Source: Actinomycetes bacterium (GTDB lineage: Bacteria > Actinomycetota > Thermoleophilia > RBG-16-64-13). Taken from it: a DNA stretch of 52,447 nucleotides. Below are positions 25,318 through 34,774 of the stretch, piece after piece. Position 1 is the stretch's first letter. Each line of letters starts with the position of its first letter. The stretch spans positions 1 through 52,447 of the forward strand of contig JAGXFW010000006.1 in the NCBI GenBank assembly GCA_024637035.1. Direction: 5' to 3'. The position numbers and the translations under genes are program-made. The notes under the pieces were generated by a model. That model was not told the DNA's origin and did no database searches. It was given only the letters and a program-made list of their open reading frames with translations.

Positions 25318-26445
25318 CTACCGGCCGCGGTGGGCCTCTGCGACCCGCACCAGTTCTGACGCCACACCTTCCCATCGTCGCCGACCGCGTTCTCGGTGGT
25401 GTGTGTGGGCAGCGAAGGCCCCACGTGAAGCTGCCTGATACGTTGTAGGTGAGGCTGCCCAATCCAGCAGCCGATTGACGGCGGGGGCGACGAAGTCGTC
25501 GTTGCGATCGATGACGAGGCCGGCAGTTTCGGGCACCACTTCGCGGATGGCACCGCGATCGTAGGCGATGACAGGAAGCGCGTGCATCATCGCCTCGTGA
25601 ATCACGAGTGGCTCGGCCTCGTTCACATACTTGGTCGGGAATAGAAGAGCGTCTATCTCTCTGAAGAACGCCGTCTTGTCGGGGCCGTAGAGGGGCCCCA
25701 AGTAGGTGGTAGTGGTGAGCTCATCTAGCCGGCTGCGTATCGCTCGCTCCGTCTCGTCGTCCTGAAATGGGCCAGCCAGGCGAGCCTCGATGGGCTCGGC
25801 GCCCTCTTCGAGACGCGCTACCACGTCAAGGAACTCGAACACACCCTTTTCCGCTGCGATGTTGCCGAGGAAACCGATCGTCTTCAAGCCGACCCGTTCC
25901 GGCGGCGTGGTCCCGGCAGGCTCTAGTAGTAGCCCGGCGTTGGACACGGCGACGGTACGCCCCGCCGCGGTAGGGTAGGCGGACTCCAGTCTTAGAGCCA
26001 TCCCCTCTGAGAGGACCACGTGGGTCGTCTGCCTGCCGGCCGCAGCGATTAGCGCTCGGGTCAACAGATTGGGTCGATCGAGATAGGCGTAGCTGTGGTA
26101 GTGGAGGAATATCGGGACGGCTCGTATGCGGGCCACGATCACGAAGAGGAGCTCATATACCTGCCCGAGGCCGCCCGACACGCTCATGTACAGTGCCTCG
26201 GCCGCGGCGCGTGGTTCTCGGATGAACCGGCCAAGGCCGGCGAGCACTCGCGGAAGTCGGCCGAACCGCGCCCAGACTGCCCGATCCAACGACGAGGCTG
26301 CCACGTCGATCACCAGTACGGATGCGCCGATCGAGCGGAGTTGGTCGGCGACTGCCGCGTTGACGGCGGCCATGCCGTGTACCGGTGGGGGTAGGGGGCC
26401 GACGAGAACGACCCAAGGACTCGCGACGGTGGGAGGTGTCGTCAT
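25318..26445 (-). CDS. Glycosyltransferase, GT-B fold (family 4-like)
   Basis: 375 residues. N-terminal VVLVGPLPPPVHGMAAVNAAVAD is the G-P-P loop of family 4 glycosyltransferases. The C-terminal half has IGFLGNIAAEKGVFEFLDV and the E-x7-E region LLFPTKYVNEAEPLVIHEAMMHALPVIAYDRGAI, so the catalytic domain is complete. Its ATG overlaps the stop of the sulfotransferase gene upstream (ATGA), placing it last in the cysC-cysD-cysN-polymerase-sulfotransferase operon. It probably adds one sugar of the repeat unit that is later sulfated. The donor and acceptor are unknown. Confidence 0.87.
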   Translation of the reverse strand: MTTPPTVASPWVVLVGPLPPPVHGMAAVNAAVADQLRSIGASVLVIDVAASSLDRAVWARFGRLPRVLAGLGRFIREPRAAAEALYMSVSGGLGQVYELLFVIVARIRAVPIFLHYHSYAYLDRPNLLTRALIAAAGRQTTHVVLSEGMALRLESAYPTAAGRTVAVSNAGLLLEPAGTTPPERVGLKTIGFLGNIAAEKGVFEFLDVVARLEEGAEPIEARLAGPFQDDETERAIRSRLDELTTTTYLGPLYGPDKTAFFREIDALLFPTKYVNEAEPLVIHEAMMHALPVIAYDRGAIREVVPETAGLVIDRNDDFVAPAVNRLLDWAASPTTYQAASRGAFAAHTHHRERGRRRWEGVASELVRVAEAHRGR

Positions 26446-27416
26446 GTCGTCTCGGTCTCAGATTCGCCGAGAGGCGTGTCGTTCAGCCGTGCGAGGACGG
26501 CGCGCATCCTGTCCGATTCCTCCGCGAGAGATTCATAGAGCCAAGCCGCCTCGGACGAGAGCCTGGGATCCGATCCCTGCTCCCCCTCAATGGGTGCATA
26601 CATAGCATTGTGCTTTGTCCGCTTCGCCAGTCGGGATAGAGCGCCGGGAAGCCGCCTCTTCAGGGTCTTGCCGAGACGCTCCGCTGATCGAGATTGAAGA
26701 AGCAACGTCAACGGGGACCATCTCGGTAGGCTGGCTTCGTTGACTCTGGGGAAATCGTCTCGCCCATCGTGAGGCACATCGAGGAATGCCAGCACTTCTG
26801 AGTAGACTCTTCCCGGATCAGCGGCCAGGTTGTCCAACTCGATTATCATACGCTGGTCCGCGGGCACCAGCGACACGAATCTCTCGAGTTGGGTGCCGAG
26901 GGAGGCAACCTGCCGGTACTGGAGCAACTCCGGCGCGCGTGCGTGGCGTGGCACCCGCAACCCGCGGGCCCGGCTCTCCTGGGCCTCCCAGGCTTGTGCG
27001 ATATCGGGAAGGTCCTCGTGGAGGAATCTCAGCATCTGGAGGTAGAAGGAGAGCGCTAGATCGACCGGTTCCCGCACCATCGCGATCATCTTGGCGTCAG
27101 GGTAGGCTTCGAGGATCTTCGCAACAGCCACTTCCGACATGAGGTAGAGCGTCGATCCCTCTCCGACGGCCTTGTGTTCCGGTCGTGCGCGGGAGAACAG
27201 GGCGAGGTAATCCTCGAGGAAGCGGACGCCAGCGAGGCTGCGCACCCCTGGGAGGTCATCGCACCAGAAGAACGGCTCCTTGGGATCGGAGAAGAACACG
27301 TTCGGGTGCTCGCGGAGATACTCCGCGAGAGCGGTCGTGCCGCACTTGGGCGCGCCGATGATGAAGAAGTCTGGGATGCGCTCGTGATGTCGCGCCATCA
27401 TCGTGATCCGGCCCAT
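26442..27416 (-). CDS. PAPS-dependent sulfotransferase
   Basis: 324 residues. The 5'-phosphosulfate loop IIGAPKCGTTALAEYL is at 19-34 and the 3'-phosphate-binding segment MIAMVREPVDLALSFY at about 109-124. The family moves sulfate from PAPS to hydroxyl groups, often of glycans, leaving PAP. A full-length NodH/heparan-type fold is plausible, and there is no signal peptide or membrane segment, so it acts in the cytosol on lipid-linked intermediates or precursors. The start ATG directly abuts the upstream stop, and the downstream glycosyltransferase overlaps by 4 bp. Production of its donor is encoded at the head of the same operon. Confidence 0.9.
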   Translation of the reverse strand: MGRITMMARHHERIPDFFIIGAPKCGTTALAEYLREHPNVFFSDPKEPFFWCDDLPGVRSLAGVRFLEDYLALFSRARPEHKAVGEGSTLYLMSEVAVAKILEAYPDAKMIAMVREPVDLALSFYLQMLRFLHEDLPDIAQAWEAQESRARGLRVPRHARAPELLQYRQVASLGTQLERFVSLVPADQRMIIELDNLAADPGRVYSEVLAFLDVPHDGRDDFPRVNEASLPRWSPLTLLLQSRSAERLGKTLKRRLPGALSRLAKRTKHNAMYAPIEGEQGSDPRLSSEAAWLYESLAEESDRMRAVLARLNDTPLGESETETT

Positions 27417-28157
27417 TCACGCATCTGCATCGCGCTCCAGACGGCGATAGAGGGCGTCGGCCAGGCCTAGTAGGCTTGCGGCTCTGGAATCATCCCTCAT
27501 TGCGGCTTTCATGGCTTGCTTCGGGAGCGCGCGGGAGGATTCGGGCAGGGGCATCGTGTATTCGACGACCATGCCCTTTCGGGCTGCTGCGACTCTGCGC
27601 GCGATTTCCTCTATCTCCGCGTGCACTTCGCGCACGTGATCCTCGGTGTGTTCGAAGGGAGAGAACGAGGTGTTCGCCCTCAGGTTGAGAGCCCGCACCA
27701 CGGCGCCAAAATCTGTCACGACGGTCTCGAATCGTGCCACCGTGACATTCTGCCGGCAGTCCTCCACCGCGCTGTAGTAGTCGATGTAGTCGCGGAGAGC
27801 CTGACGCACGTTCGACGAGCGTCGATACAGCAGGTACGAGGCGGCGGTGTCGCCCGGATCGCGGATGATGGTGAGAACCGGGATGCCTCGGCTGGAGGCC
27901 GCCCGGACGATCGCAGGTGCGTGAAAATGATGCACAACGTCAACCGGCCGCGGCTGAGAGCGGATGAACGCGTAGGTGGCGAAGGTGTTGGCGCAGCGGG
28001 GGAACGCGTCGATCACCAACTCTGTGCCATGACCAAGCCTCTTGAGCGAACCATCGGCGGGTCGCCGCCGCGCGGAGACGAGTGGGAGGTAGATGGTCGG
28101 CGTCCTTTTAAGCCACGAAGTCGCCGCCCAGCGCGCGTTCGAAAAGGAGCGGATCAT
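27417..28157 (-). CDS. Second sulfotransferase-like protein
   Basis: 246 residues. The P-loop-like VIDAFPRCANTFATYAF (48-64) and the arginine segment LTIIRDPGDTAASYLLY (95-111) correspond to the two PAPS-binding motifs, with R in place of the usual K in the first. Compared with the neighbouring 324-residue enzyme, it is short. The gene starts inside the stop of the polymerase gene (ATGA overlap) and its stop is immediately followed by the next ATG, so it is within the same operon. Position and motifs support sulfation of a different hydroxyl of the same polymer. The substitution in the loop leaves some doubt about activity. Confidence 0.75.
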   Translation of the reverse strand: MIRSFSNARWAATSWLKRTPTIYLPLVSARRRPADGSLKRLGHGTELVIDAFPRCANTFATYAFIRSQPRPVDVVHHFHAPAIVRAASSRGIPVLTIIRDPGDTAASYLLYRRSSNVRQALRDYIDYYSAVEDCRQNVTVARFETVVTDFGAVVRALNLRANTSFSPFEHTEDHVREVHAEIEEIARRVAAARKGMVVEYTMPLPESSRALPKQAMKAAMRDDSRAASLLGLADALYRRLERDADA

Positions 28158-29563
28158 CGGGTCCTCCCCGTGACCACCGGGCGCAGATAGGAGGACACCC
28201 TGATGCGGCCTGCGCTCACGAAAACCACGATGGCAACCGACATGGCCGCGTTCATGAGCAGATCCGCGACCCCTGCGCTCAGATTCACGCCGATCATAGT
28301 GGTCGCAAGGGCGTCCAGGGTGAGGACGTACACGAAGATCGCTCCGAGATCCCGTTCAAGGAGGTACGGACGGAACGCCCGATAGTATGTCGCCAAGGCC
28401 AGCCCGTACAGGAGCATCCCCACCGCTACGCCGAGGAAGCCGAAGTTCCAGTAGAGTTCCACGGGAAGGCTTGGCGGGTGGCCCCCTCCGCGTGTGGTTT
28501 CGTAGGCACGCCCGTATACCTCAGATCCAAAACGATACCCCAGGCTGGTCTGCGGCTTGTCCAACCACATCGATCGGGGGATGGGAGCGGTCATCCAGCT
28601 CACCAAGCTCTCACCGTTCAGGTAAGGCACGTCCTGCGGGACTTTCTGCGCCAGAACGCTGGCCTTCTCAATGCCAACGAAGTTGCCGCTCGCGAAGATC
28701 TTCTCCGCGATCTGTACGGGTGAGGCTACCTCTGCGAGCTGCTCGACACTTCGCGCTCCCTCTCTGAGGCCGGTCATGGCGACGACCGCGACCAGTACGA
28801 CGACGAACGGGAGGACGATTCTTCCGGGCTTCAGTCGGCGGGTCACGGAGCGGAGAGAGCCCGTATAGTAGAGGATGATGATCGCCCCGAGAGCCAACCA
28901 CACGAGTTGACTGCGGACACCCGAGATCACCGGCCACATCGAAGCGGCGATGCCTGCTGCGACGAGGATGAGTCCGTTCCAGGACACCAAGCGCCTCTTC
29001 TCGGCGAGAAGCATGATGAGCGCCAGGAGGAAGGCGGGACGGCCCAATGAGGCGAGCCAGCGATGATACCCGAGTGCTATGCGGGTCCCATCCACGAACT
29101 CCGCGCGTTTGGCTGAGACGGTCCACACGCTCGTGATGCTCGCGCCCACGGCAGAGAGGAAGAGTGCCATGCCGGCCAGAGCGAGCAAGGCGAGTAGGCC
29201 GGCGAGGAACAGGGTGCGTTTCGAAGACCACTCGCCGAAGGCCACGAGTGGGATTCTCGGGAATCGGCTGTCGTGCGCGACAAGGTACCCGGCGACGAGG
29301 GCGGTCATGGCGATCGCCATCATAAGAGCGCCGTCGAAGAGGACGCTCTGCGGGTAGCTCAGGAGCAGGTCGGTGTGCTTGATCGGATCGGTGAGGGCGA
29401 TCCATGCGGCACGCCCGGTGACCCCTAAAAAGACGTTGAAGGCAACAAGCGTGAGTGGTTCGAACAGATCGTAGTCACTGCCCTGAACGAACTTCACCAA
29501 CACGGCGATGCCGAGGATTCCCAGGGGGATGAAGCCGAGGATCACTATCAGCGCGCTCTCCAC
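28154..29563 (-). CDS. Wzy-like polysaccharide polymerase
   Basis: 469 residues with about eleven hydrophobic segments across the whole length and no soluble domain, typical of O-antigen/capsule polymerases. A large external loop holds PIPRSMWLDKPQTSLGYRFGSEVYG and GGGHPPSLPVELYWNFGFLG, a pattern seen in the O-antigen polysaccharide polymerase family. It would join lipid-linked repeat units outside the membrane. The start is GTG 29563, 42 bp after cysN. The following sulfotransferase overlaps by 4 bp. This links polymerization with sulfation genes in one transcript. Confidence 0.8.
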   Translation of the reverse strand: MESALIVILGFIPLGILGIAVLVKFVQGSDYDLFEPLTLVAFNVFLGVTGRAAWIALTDPIKHTDLLLSYPQSVLFDGALMMAIAMTALVAGYLVAHDSRFPRIPLVAFGEWSSKRTLFLAGLLALLALAGMALFLSAVGASITSVWTVSAKRAEFVDGTRIALGYHRWLASLGRPAFLLALIMLLAEKRRLVSWNGLILVAAGIAASMWPVISGVRSQLVWLALGAIIILYYTGSLRSVTRRLKPGRIVLPFVVVLVAVVAMTGLREGARSVEQLAEVASPVQIAEKIFASGNFVGIEKASVLAQKVPQDVPYLNGESLVSWMTAPIPRSMWLDKPQTSLGYRFGSEVYGRAYETTRGGGHPPSLPVELYWNFGFLGVAVGMLLYGLALATYYRAFRPYLLERDLGAIFVYVLTLDALATTMIGVNLSAGVADLLMNAAMSVAIVVFVSAGRIRVSSYLRPVVTGRTR

Positions 29564-29605
29564 GACCTAGTGCGCCTTTCGTGGATGTTTCGACACCGGG
29601 CGGTC

Positions 29606-31540
29606 TCAGCCCTTGGGCAGGACGCCGCGCTGTTCAAGAAGCGCACAGGCGCGCATCACGTGGACGTCGGTATCGCTCGTGTCCGCGATCTCGGGAACGT
29701 GAAGGTGGGCGAACCCGCGTGTAGCGTCTTTGTCCCCCACGCCCACGACGACGATCTCAGCCCCGTCGAGGACTGCCTCAAGCAGGGCAAGGTCGCTCTC
29801 GCCGATGTCGATGGCGGAGGCTACGAGGATAAGCCCTGAATCGAGGAACAGGTGCGCAGTCTCGGCGAAGCGCCTAAGGTGCTCCTCGCGGTTCTGGTGC
29901 AGGCTGTCGGGCGCCCGTTGCTTGAGGTCGGCGTCGATTCCGTACACCACGCTTCCGATGCCGAGGTAGTAGGTGGAGCGTCCCTGTGAGAAGAGCTCGC
30001 GTTCGAGGGCCTTGGCCAGGTCCTTCTTGCGCGAGTCGGCAGAGCCGGTGAAGAGTACGAGCGCGGGCTTCTGTCCGTACTTGCGGCTGCGTTCTTCCAT
30101 CGAGATGCTGCCGCGCTCCCACTTGACGTTCCGCAGGAGCACCGTGTCGCGCACCCAGGCCTGGTCGTCGATCAGGGTGTCCTGCACGATGCCGCCACCA
30201 CTGATCTCGTAGTCGTCGATCAGCACGAAGCGGCTGGTCTCGGTGAGTTCGGCGTCGATGTCGAAGGCCACGGGCCGCTCGCAGCGAAGCACGCACTCGG
30301 CCACGTCGTGCCGGCCGATGCGGTCGGCGTCTGGGATCGCCGCCAACGTGGAGGCATCGATCACGCGGGTGATCTCTTCCAGCCACACCGGCACGCGCAG
30401 GGTGCCCACGCGCAGCAGGTACTCCTTGTCCTTGGTCATCGCCTCGCGCGCGAGCCAGAACACACTGGCCCGCAAACGGGTGGCCACGCGGGGCGAGGGC
30501 TGGCCGGCGCGGCAGGCCAGCTGACCCCGGTTCACGTAGAGCTGTTCCTTGAGAGTGAAGCCGATGGCGTCGGTGGGGCGCACCGCGGGCACCGCCGAAC
30601 CCTCGGGCAGTGGCGGGAAGGTCTCGATCGAGGCCACTTCTGACTTCTTGCCTGAGGGGTAGAACACCACCTCGTCGCCCACGGCGATGCTGCCGGCAGC
30701 CACGGTGCCCGCCACGATGCGGCGGGAGTCACCGAAGCGGGTGAACTTGTACACGTCTTGCACGGGCATGCGGAAGGGCAGCTCGAGGTCGGCGTGCACC
30801 TCGCCGAAGCCGTCGAGCACCTGGAGCACGGTGGGTCCGTCGTACCAGGGCATCAAGGCGCCGGGGGTGGCGATGTTCTCGCCTTCCACGCCGCTCACCG
30901 GCACGAAGGCGGCCGGTTCCACACCGAGACCCTGGAGGAAGGCCGTGTACTCGTCGCGGATCTCGCGGAAGCGCTCCTCGTTGTAGCCCATGAGGTCCAT
31001 CTTGTTCACGAGCACAGCCACCTGGTCGATGCCGAGCATCGAGAGCATGTAGCCGTGGCGCCGGGAGTTCTCGCGCACGCCCTCCTGGGCGTCGATCACG
31101 AGCAGGGCGGCCTCGGCCCGGGCGGCGCCGGTGATCATGTTCTTGAGGAACTCGATGTGACCCGGAGCGTCGATGATGATGTAGTGGCGCAGCGCGCTCT
31201 TGAAAAACACGCGGGCCGAATCGATGGTGATGCCCTGGGCCTGCTCGTCTTTGAGCGCGTCGAGCAGGAAGGCGTACTCGAACGGTTTCGAGGTGCGCAC
31301 GCAGAGGTCTTTCACCTGCTGCAGCTTGCCGTCGGGCAGACTGTTCGTGTCGGCCAGGAGGCGCCCGATCACCGTGGACTTGCCGTGGTCCACGTGGCCC
31401 ACGATCACGATGCTCATGGCGGTGGAGGCAGCGTCGGCGGCAGGCGCGGCGTCGGCGGCGGCACCCATGGCGCCGGGCGCCCCGTCGCTCGAAGCGACGG
31501 CGCTCTCGCCGAGCGTGCCGGTCAACGTCTCTTCCTTCAT
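29606..31540 (-). CDS. cysN: Sulfate adenylyltransferase large subunit CysN with degenerate APS-kinase-like domain
   Basis: 644 residues. An Ala-rich leader of about 40 residues precedes the EF-Tu-like GTPase: G1 GHVDHGKST (48-56), the DAPGH switch and NKMD. Beta-barrel domains 2 and 3 follow. CysN with CysD makes APS from sulfate and ATP, driven by GTP hydrolysis. From about residue 470 a second domain resembles APS kinase ([21 protein letters not shown]), but the GxxGxGKST loop has become GSADSRKKD and the DGDN motif GIGS, so it should be inactive as a kinase. A normal CysC is encoded two genes upstream. The ATG directly follows the TAG of cysD. Confidence 0.93.
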   Translation of the reverse strand: MKEETLTGTLGESAVASSDGAPGAMGAAADAAPAADAASTAMSIVIVGHVDHGKSTVIGRLLADTNSLPDGKLQQVKDLCVRTSKPFEYAFLLDALKDEQAQGITIDSARVFFKSALRHYIIIDAPGHIEFLKNMITGAARAEAALLVIDAQEGVRENSRRHGYMLSMLGIDQVAVLVNKMDLMGYNEERFREIRDEYTAFLQGLGVEPAAFVPVSGVEGENIATPGALMPWYDGPTVLQVLDGFGEVHADLELPFRMPVQDVYKFTRFGDSRRIVAGTVAAGSIAVGDEVVFYPSGKKSEVASIETFPPLPEGSAVPAVRPTDAIGFTLKEQLYVNRGQLACRAGQPSPRVATRLRASVFWLAREAMTKDKEYLLRVGTLRVPVWLEEITRVIDASTLAAIPDADRIGRHDVAECVLRCERPVAFDIDAELTETSRFVLIDDYEISGGGIVQDTLIDDQAWVRDTVLLRNVKWERGSISMEERSRKYGQKPALVLFTGSADSRKKDLAKALERELFSQGRSTYYLGIGSVVYGIDADLKQRAPDSLHQNREEHLRRFAETAHLFLDSGLILVASAIDIGESDLALLEAVLDGAEIVVVGVGDKDATRGFAHLHVPEIADTSDTDVHVMRACALLEQRGVLPKG

Positions 31541-32440
31541 CTACATGTACCCGTCGCGGCGTAGGGTCTCGAGCCCGCCGCCGTCGTCCTTGTCCTGGGC
31601 CCGCCCGGAGCGCTCGGCCACGTTCTTCAGTCGTCCGCTGCGGAGCTCCTCGATGATGTCGTCAACAGTGCGCGCCGGGGACTCGATCGGGGTGGTGCAG
31701 GGCTCGCAGCCCAGCGAGCGGAAGCGCGTACCGTCGCCCCGGTCGTAGTAGAGCGGGACGGTGGGGATGCTCTCGTACTTGATGTACTCCCAGATGTTCA
31801 GCTCGGTCCAGTCGAGCAGCGGGTGCACGCGCACGTGGGTGCCTGGGGCGAAGTCGGTCTTGTAGTAGCTCCAGAACTCGGGCGGTTGTTCGGCGATATC
31901 CCAGTTCGAGCCGCGGTCGCGGGCCGAGAAGTAGCGTTCCTTGCTGCGCGAGCCCTCTTCGTCGGAGCGGGCTCCCACGATCACACCGTTGTACGGCTCC
32001 TTGTTCGCGTCGACCTCGTAGCGGTCGAGCTCGTGGTTGAAGCGGTAGCGGGGCCAGCTGCCGTCGAGGGTGTGCTTGAGCGCCTGGGTCTTGAGGCTCT
32101 TGCAGCAGGCGATGCGGTCGATGGCGCCGTCGGGGTAGGTCTGCTTGGCGTCGAGTGCCTGGCGGTTCTGACCGTACACCATGAGGAGGCCCCACTCGCG
32201 GGTGAAGCGATCGCGGTACTCGATCATCTCGGGGATCTTGTAGGCGGTGTCGATGTGCACCAACGGGAAGGGCACGTGGCCGAAGAAGGCCTTGCGCGCC
32301 AGCCACAGCAACACCGTGCTGTCCTTGCCGATGGACCAGAGCATGCAGAGGTTCGAGAAGTTCGCGTAGGCCTCGCGCATGATGTGCACCGACGTGTTCT
32401 CGAGCTTCTTGAGGTGCGCAGGCAGAGGCTCGCGCTCCAT
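31541..32440 (-). CDS. cysD: Sulfate adenylyltransferase small subunit CysD
   Basis: 299 residues of the PP-loop ATP pyrophosphatase group. The nucleotide loop is [20 protein letters not shown] (residues 33-52), and later blocks such as [43 protein letters not shown] and [10 protein letters not shown] are family signatures. It adenylates sulfate together with CysN. I chose the ATG at 32440, which starts the conserved sequence and lies 29 bp after the cysC stop; the open frame extends far upstream through cysC. CysN begins with no gap. The tight spacing supports translational coupling. Confidence 0.95.
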   Translation of the reverse strand: MEREPLPAHLKKLENTSVHIMREAYANFSNLCMLWSIGKDSTVLLWLARKAFFGHVPFPLVHIDTAYKIPEMIEYRDRFTREWGLLMVYGQNRQALDAKQTYPDGAIDRIACCKSLKTQALKHTLDGSWPRYRFNHELDRYEVDANKEPYNGVIVGARSDEEGSRSKERYFSARDRGSNWDIAEQPPEFWSYYKTDFAPGTHVRVHPLLDWTELNIWEYIKYESIPTVPLYYDRGDGTRFRSLGCEPCTTPIESPARTVDDIIEELRSGRLKNVAERSGRAQDKDDGGGLETLRRDGYM

Positions 32441-32469
32441 CACGCCGCCCGGCACGGCCGCGGCCCCGC

Positions 32470-33060
32470 TCACAGACCCAGCCGCGCGAGTACGCGCTCC
32501 GTAGACTGCTTCACCGACTCCGTGCGCGTGTCCAACACCAGATCCGCCTCCAGTGGCTCCTCGTAGGGGCTGCTCACTCCCGTGAACTCCTTTATCTCGC
32601 CGGCAAACGCCTTCTCGTACAGGCCCTTCAGATCGCGCCGCCGACACTCGTCGAGCTCGCACGACACATACACCTCGACGAACTCACCCGGCTCGAAGAG
32701 ACGGCGTACGAGCTCGCGGTCTTCCCGGAACGGGGAGATGAAGGCCGAGAGCACCACGACCCCGGCGTCCACCAACAATTTCGCAACCTCGCCGATGCGG
32801 CGGATGTTCTCGCGCCGGTCGTCATCGGAGAAGCCCAGGTCGGCGTTCAGACCGTGGCGGATGTTGTCGCCGTCGAGCACGTAGGTGTGCACTCCACGCT
32901 CGTACAGACGCGCCTCGACCTCGCGGGCGATCGTGCTCTTGCCCGACCCGGAGAACCCCGTGAACCACACCAGCTGCGAGGTGTGCCCGTTGAGGGTGCG
33001 GCGCTTCGTCTTGTCGACGCTGTAGCTCTGCCAGACGACGTTCTTGGACTCTGGTGCCAT
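32470..33060 (-). CDS. cysC: Adenylylsulfate kinase CysC
   Basis: 196 residues. Walker [10 protein letters not shown] (35-43), DGDN (63-66) with [12 protein letters not shown], the lid [15 protein letters not shown] and FISPFREDR are all intact, so the enzyme should convert APS into PAPS. I chose the ATG at 33060 since an extended -10 box ends 8 bases upstream; an ATG at 33069 overlaps that box. It leads the operon cysC-cysD-cysN-wzy-sulfotransferases-glycosyltransferase. A partial second copy of its promoter and first 30 codons lies at 34562-34677. Confidence 0.95.
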   Translation of the reverse strand: MAPESKNVVWQSYSVDKTKRRTLNGHTSQLVWFTGFSGSGKSTIAREVEARLYERGVHTYVLDGDNIRHGLNADLGFSDDDRRENIRRIGEVAKLLVDAGVVVLSAFISPFREDRELVRRLFEPGEFVEVYVSCELDECRRRDLKGLYEKAFAGEIKEFTGVSSPYEEPLEADLVLDTRTESVKQSTERVLARLGL

Positions 33061-33096
33061 GGGCGCCATTGTATCAGTCAGGGCGGGCGCTTCCCT
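32980..33096 (-). repeat. cysC 5' end, copy A of a duplicated segment of about 117 bp
   Basis: From inside codon 30 of cysC through the promoter and about 20 bp beyond, this segment is repeated at 34562-34677 in the same orientation with roughly 10-15% differences. The two copies bracket a 1.5 kb stretch with an AT-rich methyltransferase gene. Confidence 0.75.
33068..33076 (-). promoter_or_regulatory. Extended -10 promoter of the cysC operon, leaderless type
   Basis: TGATACAAT on the minus strand is an extended -10 (TGn then TACAAT). Seven bases (GGCGCCC) separate it from the ATG at 33060. There is no usable -35 box or Shine-Dalgarno sequence, so transcription probably starts at the codon. 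The same element is kept in the partial copy at 34649-34657. Confidence 0.6.
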
Positions 33097-33452
33097 AGGT
33101 AGTCGTTCCTCGATGGGCACCAGAAGAAAGGAGTGGTGGGTCATTTCCAGCAAGTGCGTGGCGAGGCGTTGGCTGCCGTCAATCCTACGCGGGCCGCCCT
33201 GCACAAGGGCGGAATCATGCTATCGCCCCAACGGAGCTTCTGCTTGGATCGGTCGATGTGCGGCGGGCTCTTGCCATCCGGGTACCCGCGCATATGGAAG
33301 GCAGTGAACCGGCGATCGGCCACCTCACCGGCGGCCCTGAAGCTGAGAAACCGTCCGGCGTGGCGCGTTTGATCCCTGGCGGGTGGGCGAAGCTCCCGAG
33401 CTTCCGGCTCACGCGGCGCTGAACGCGCTGTGCTGGGGAGTGTATATGGTGA
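33097..33452. other. Intergenic stretch without a recognisable gene
   Basis: No convincing coding frame. A small perfect hairpin (GAAGCT-cccg-AGCTTC) lies at 33389-33404, without a T run. At about 33435 base composition changes abruptly from GC-rich to AT-rich, marking the edge of the foreign segment. Confidence 0.5.
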
Positions 33453-34163
33453 CTATGATGCTTCGCATTCCTTCCGTATAACAGCGATATTGGAAAAGGC
33501 GAGCCAAGGAAATATTTGTGCCAGCCAAATTTCAAGTGGTTGCACCAATCGAAACCTATTTATGAATGGTAGGGGGAAGAAGTCATGGGAGTATTCGATT
33601 ACATTCAAACCAGCTATATTCTCAAGGAAGTTCATCCAATGAGACCGGTCCCAAGCATATACATGTCCACGGTTCACGTAGTGTAACTTCGTGACGTTTC
33701 CCAGGAAGATACCTAGTCGCACAGGGTTGGGAACTGCCAAGACAGCAACTCCATTGGGCTTAAGCATTTTCATGATTCCCAAGAGAACGTCAAGTGGGCG
33801 ATACGTATGCTCCAGAACGTGAGAGAAAACAATCACATCATAAGAAAGACCGGAATCGAACATAGCCTCAACTGAATCAATCATCATTATATCTTCGATT
33901 CCAGTCCTTTCCCTCGTAATGGATAAGTTGTTCTCATCGATATCGGCAGCAGTGAGTTTTAGGAGAGGGTTTCTTTCACCTATTTGTGAAAGTACGTTAC
34001 CTACCCCACACCCAATATCAAGGACTGTACCAGATGTTCCTGCATATTTGCATACCAATGCAGCAATCTTATGGTGATAAGGCTTGATTGTCTGCTCATA
34101 GCTGATATGGACATTTGGTCTTGTCCGGTAAGCTTCATCTATTCTTTCATTTCTAGAAGTCAT
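33453..34163 (-). CDS. AT-rich SAM-dependent methyltransferase, probably acquired
   Basis: 236 residues. SAM motif I is VLDIGCGVGNVLSQI, followed by LTAADIDENNL, and the post-I region has YDVIVFSHVLEHTYRPLDVLLGIMKMLKPNG, typical of Methyltransf_11/23 enzymes. The gene has A/T-rich third codon positions, unlike every neighbour, and a strong ribosome site (AAGGAGATAAC before the ATG at 34163), while nearby native genes are often leaderless. It sits alone between two copies of the cysC 5' end. I infer recent horizontal gain, possibly to modify the same polysaccharide. Confidence 0.88.
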   Translation of the reverse strand: MTSRNERIDEAYRTRPNVHISYEQTIKPYHHKIAALVCKYAGTSGTVLDIGCGVGNVLSQIGERNPLLKLTAADIDENNLSITRERTGIEDIMMIDSVEAMFDSGLSYDVIVFSHVLEHTYRPLDVLLGIMKMLKPNGVAVLAVPNPVRLGIFLGNVTKLHYVNRGHVYAWDRSHWMNFLENIAGLNVIEYSHDFFPLPFINRFRLVQPLEIWLAQIFPWLAFSNIAVIRKECEAS

Positions 34164-34371
34164 GTTATCTCCTTGCTCCCTATGAGGGAGGCCGTATAGA
34201 AGCTGCCTATGATCGACTCGGCCCAGCCGGTGTCAAGAGCGATTCTTGGTTTGGTTCTTCCTGCTCCGTTCGACTTCTTTGATCCCTCTTGCGCCGCCAA
34301 GAACAAAGGCGACGGGCACGCTTCCATTCGCGGCGGTTCTGCCGCTGCGTTCTCGGCCGGGACCTACGGGG
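34164..34371. other. Junction region of the acquired segment, no gene seen
   Basis: AT-rich sequence ends near 34205, after which composition is mixed. CTATGAT occurs near both edges of the AT-rich block (33454 region and 34206 region), perhaps by chance. I see no supported gene. Confidence 0.35.
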
Positions 34372-34641
34372 TCACGTCTTCCGGATCAGCAGCAGATGCT
34401 CTCGGCCGCATCTACCGAATCTGCCGAACGGCGGCACAGTGAGGAAGTGCTGGTCTTCACCCGCCTCCCCCGTGAGCCCTGGCCGAATGCGGGCGGCGTA
34501 TGCGGTCTGCGCGCTGGCGTGGACAGGCGGTCTTTTCCCGCGAACAGTCATCGAGGACCAGGTGTGTTCGTTGAGGGTACGGCGCTGCGTCTTGTCGACG
34601 CTGTAGCTCTGCCAGACGACGTTCTTGGGCTCTGATGCCAT
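34372..34641 (-). pseudogene. Partial cysC copy (first 30 codons) running into unrelated sequence
   Basis: Starting at the ATG at 34641, the frame reads [18 protein letters not shown], nearly identical to the CysC start, and remains similar to about NEHTW, where the real gene continues into the Walker A loop. Beyond this point the sequence is unrelated and stops at 34372. The catalytic kinase domain is absent. The promoter (TGATACAAT, 34657-34649) is intact, so the remnant may still be transcribed. Confidence 0.7.
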
Positions 34642-34677
34642 GGGCGTCATTGTATCAGCCAAGGCTGCCGCTTCCCG
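34562..34677 (-). repeat. cysC 5' end, copy B
   Basis: The second copy of the segment described at 32980-33096, same orientation, including the extended -10 box and the starting codons. Differences are scattered, so the duplication is not very recent. Confidence 0.75.
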
Positions 34678-34774
34678 GCCACGAGGGGGTCGCAGGCGAC
34701 AGCGTGGCCCCACGGACTCCGCGGCCCGCGGGCGCCGCGCAGGCGGGCGTCGCGCTCAGGAGCCGCTCTCTGCG

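Noticed and set aside
34209-34442. 77-codon plus-strand ORF beside the cysC partial copy
   Set aside because: No ribosome site, no similarity to a known family, and it lies in a junction region with mixed composition.
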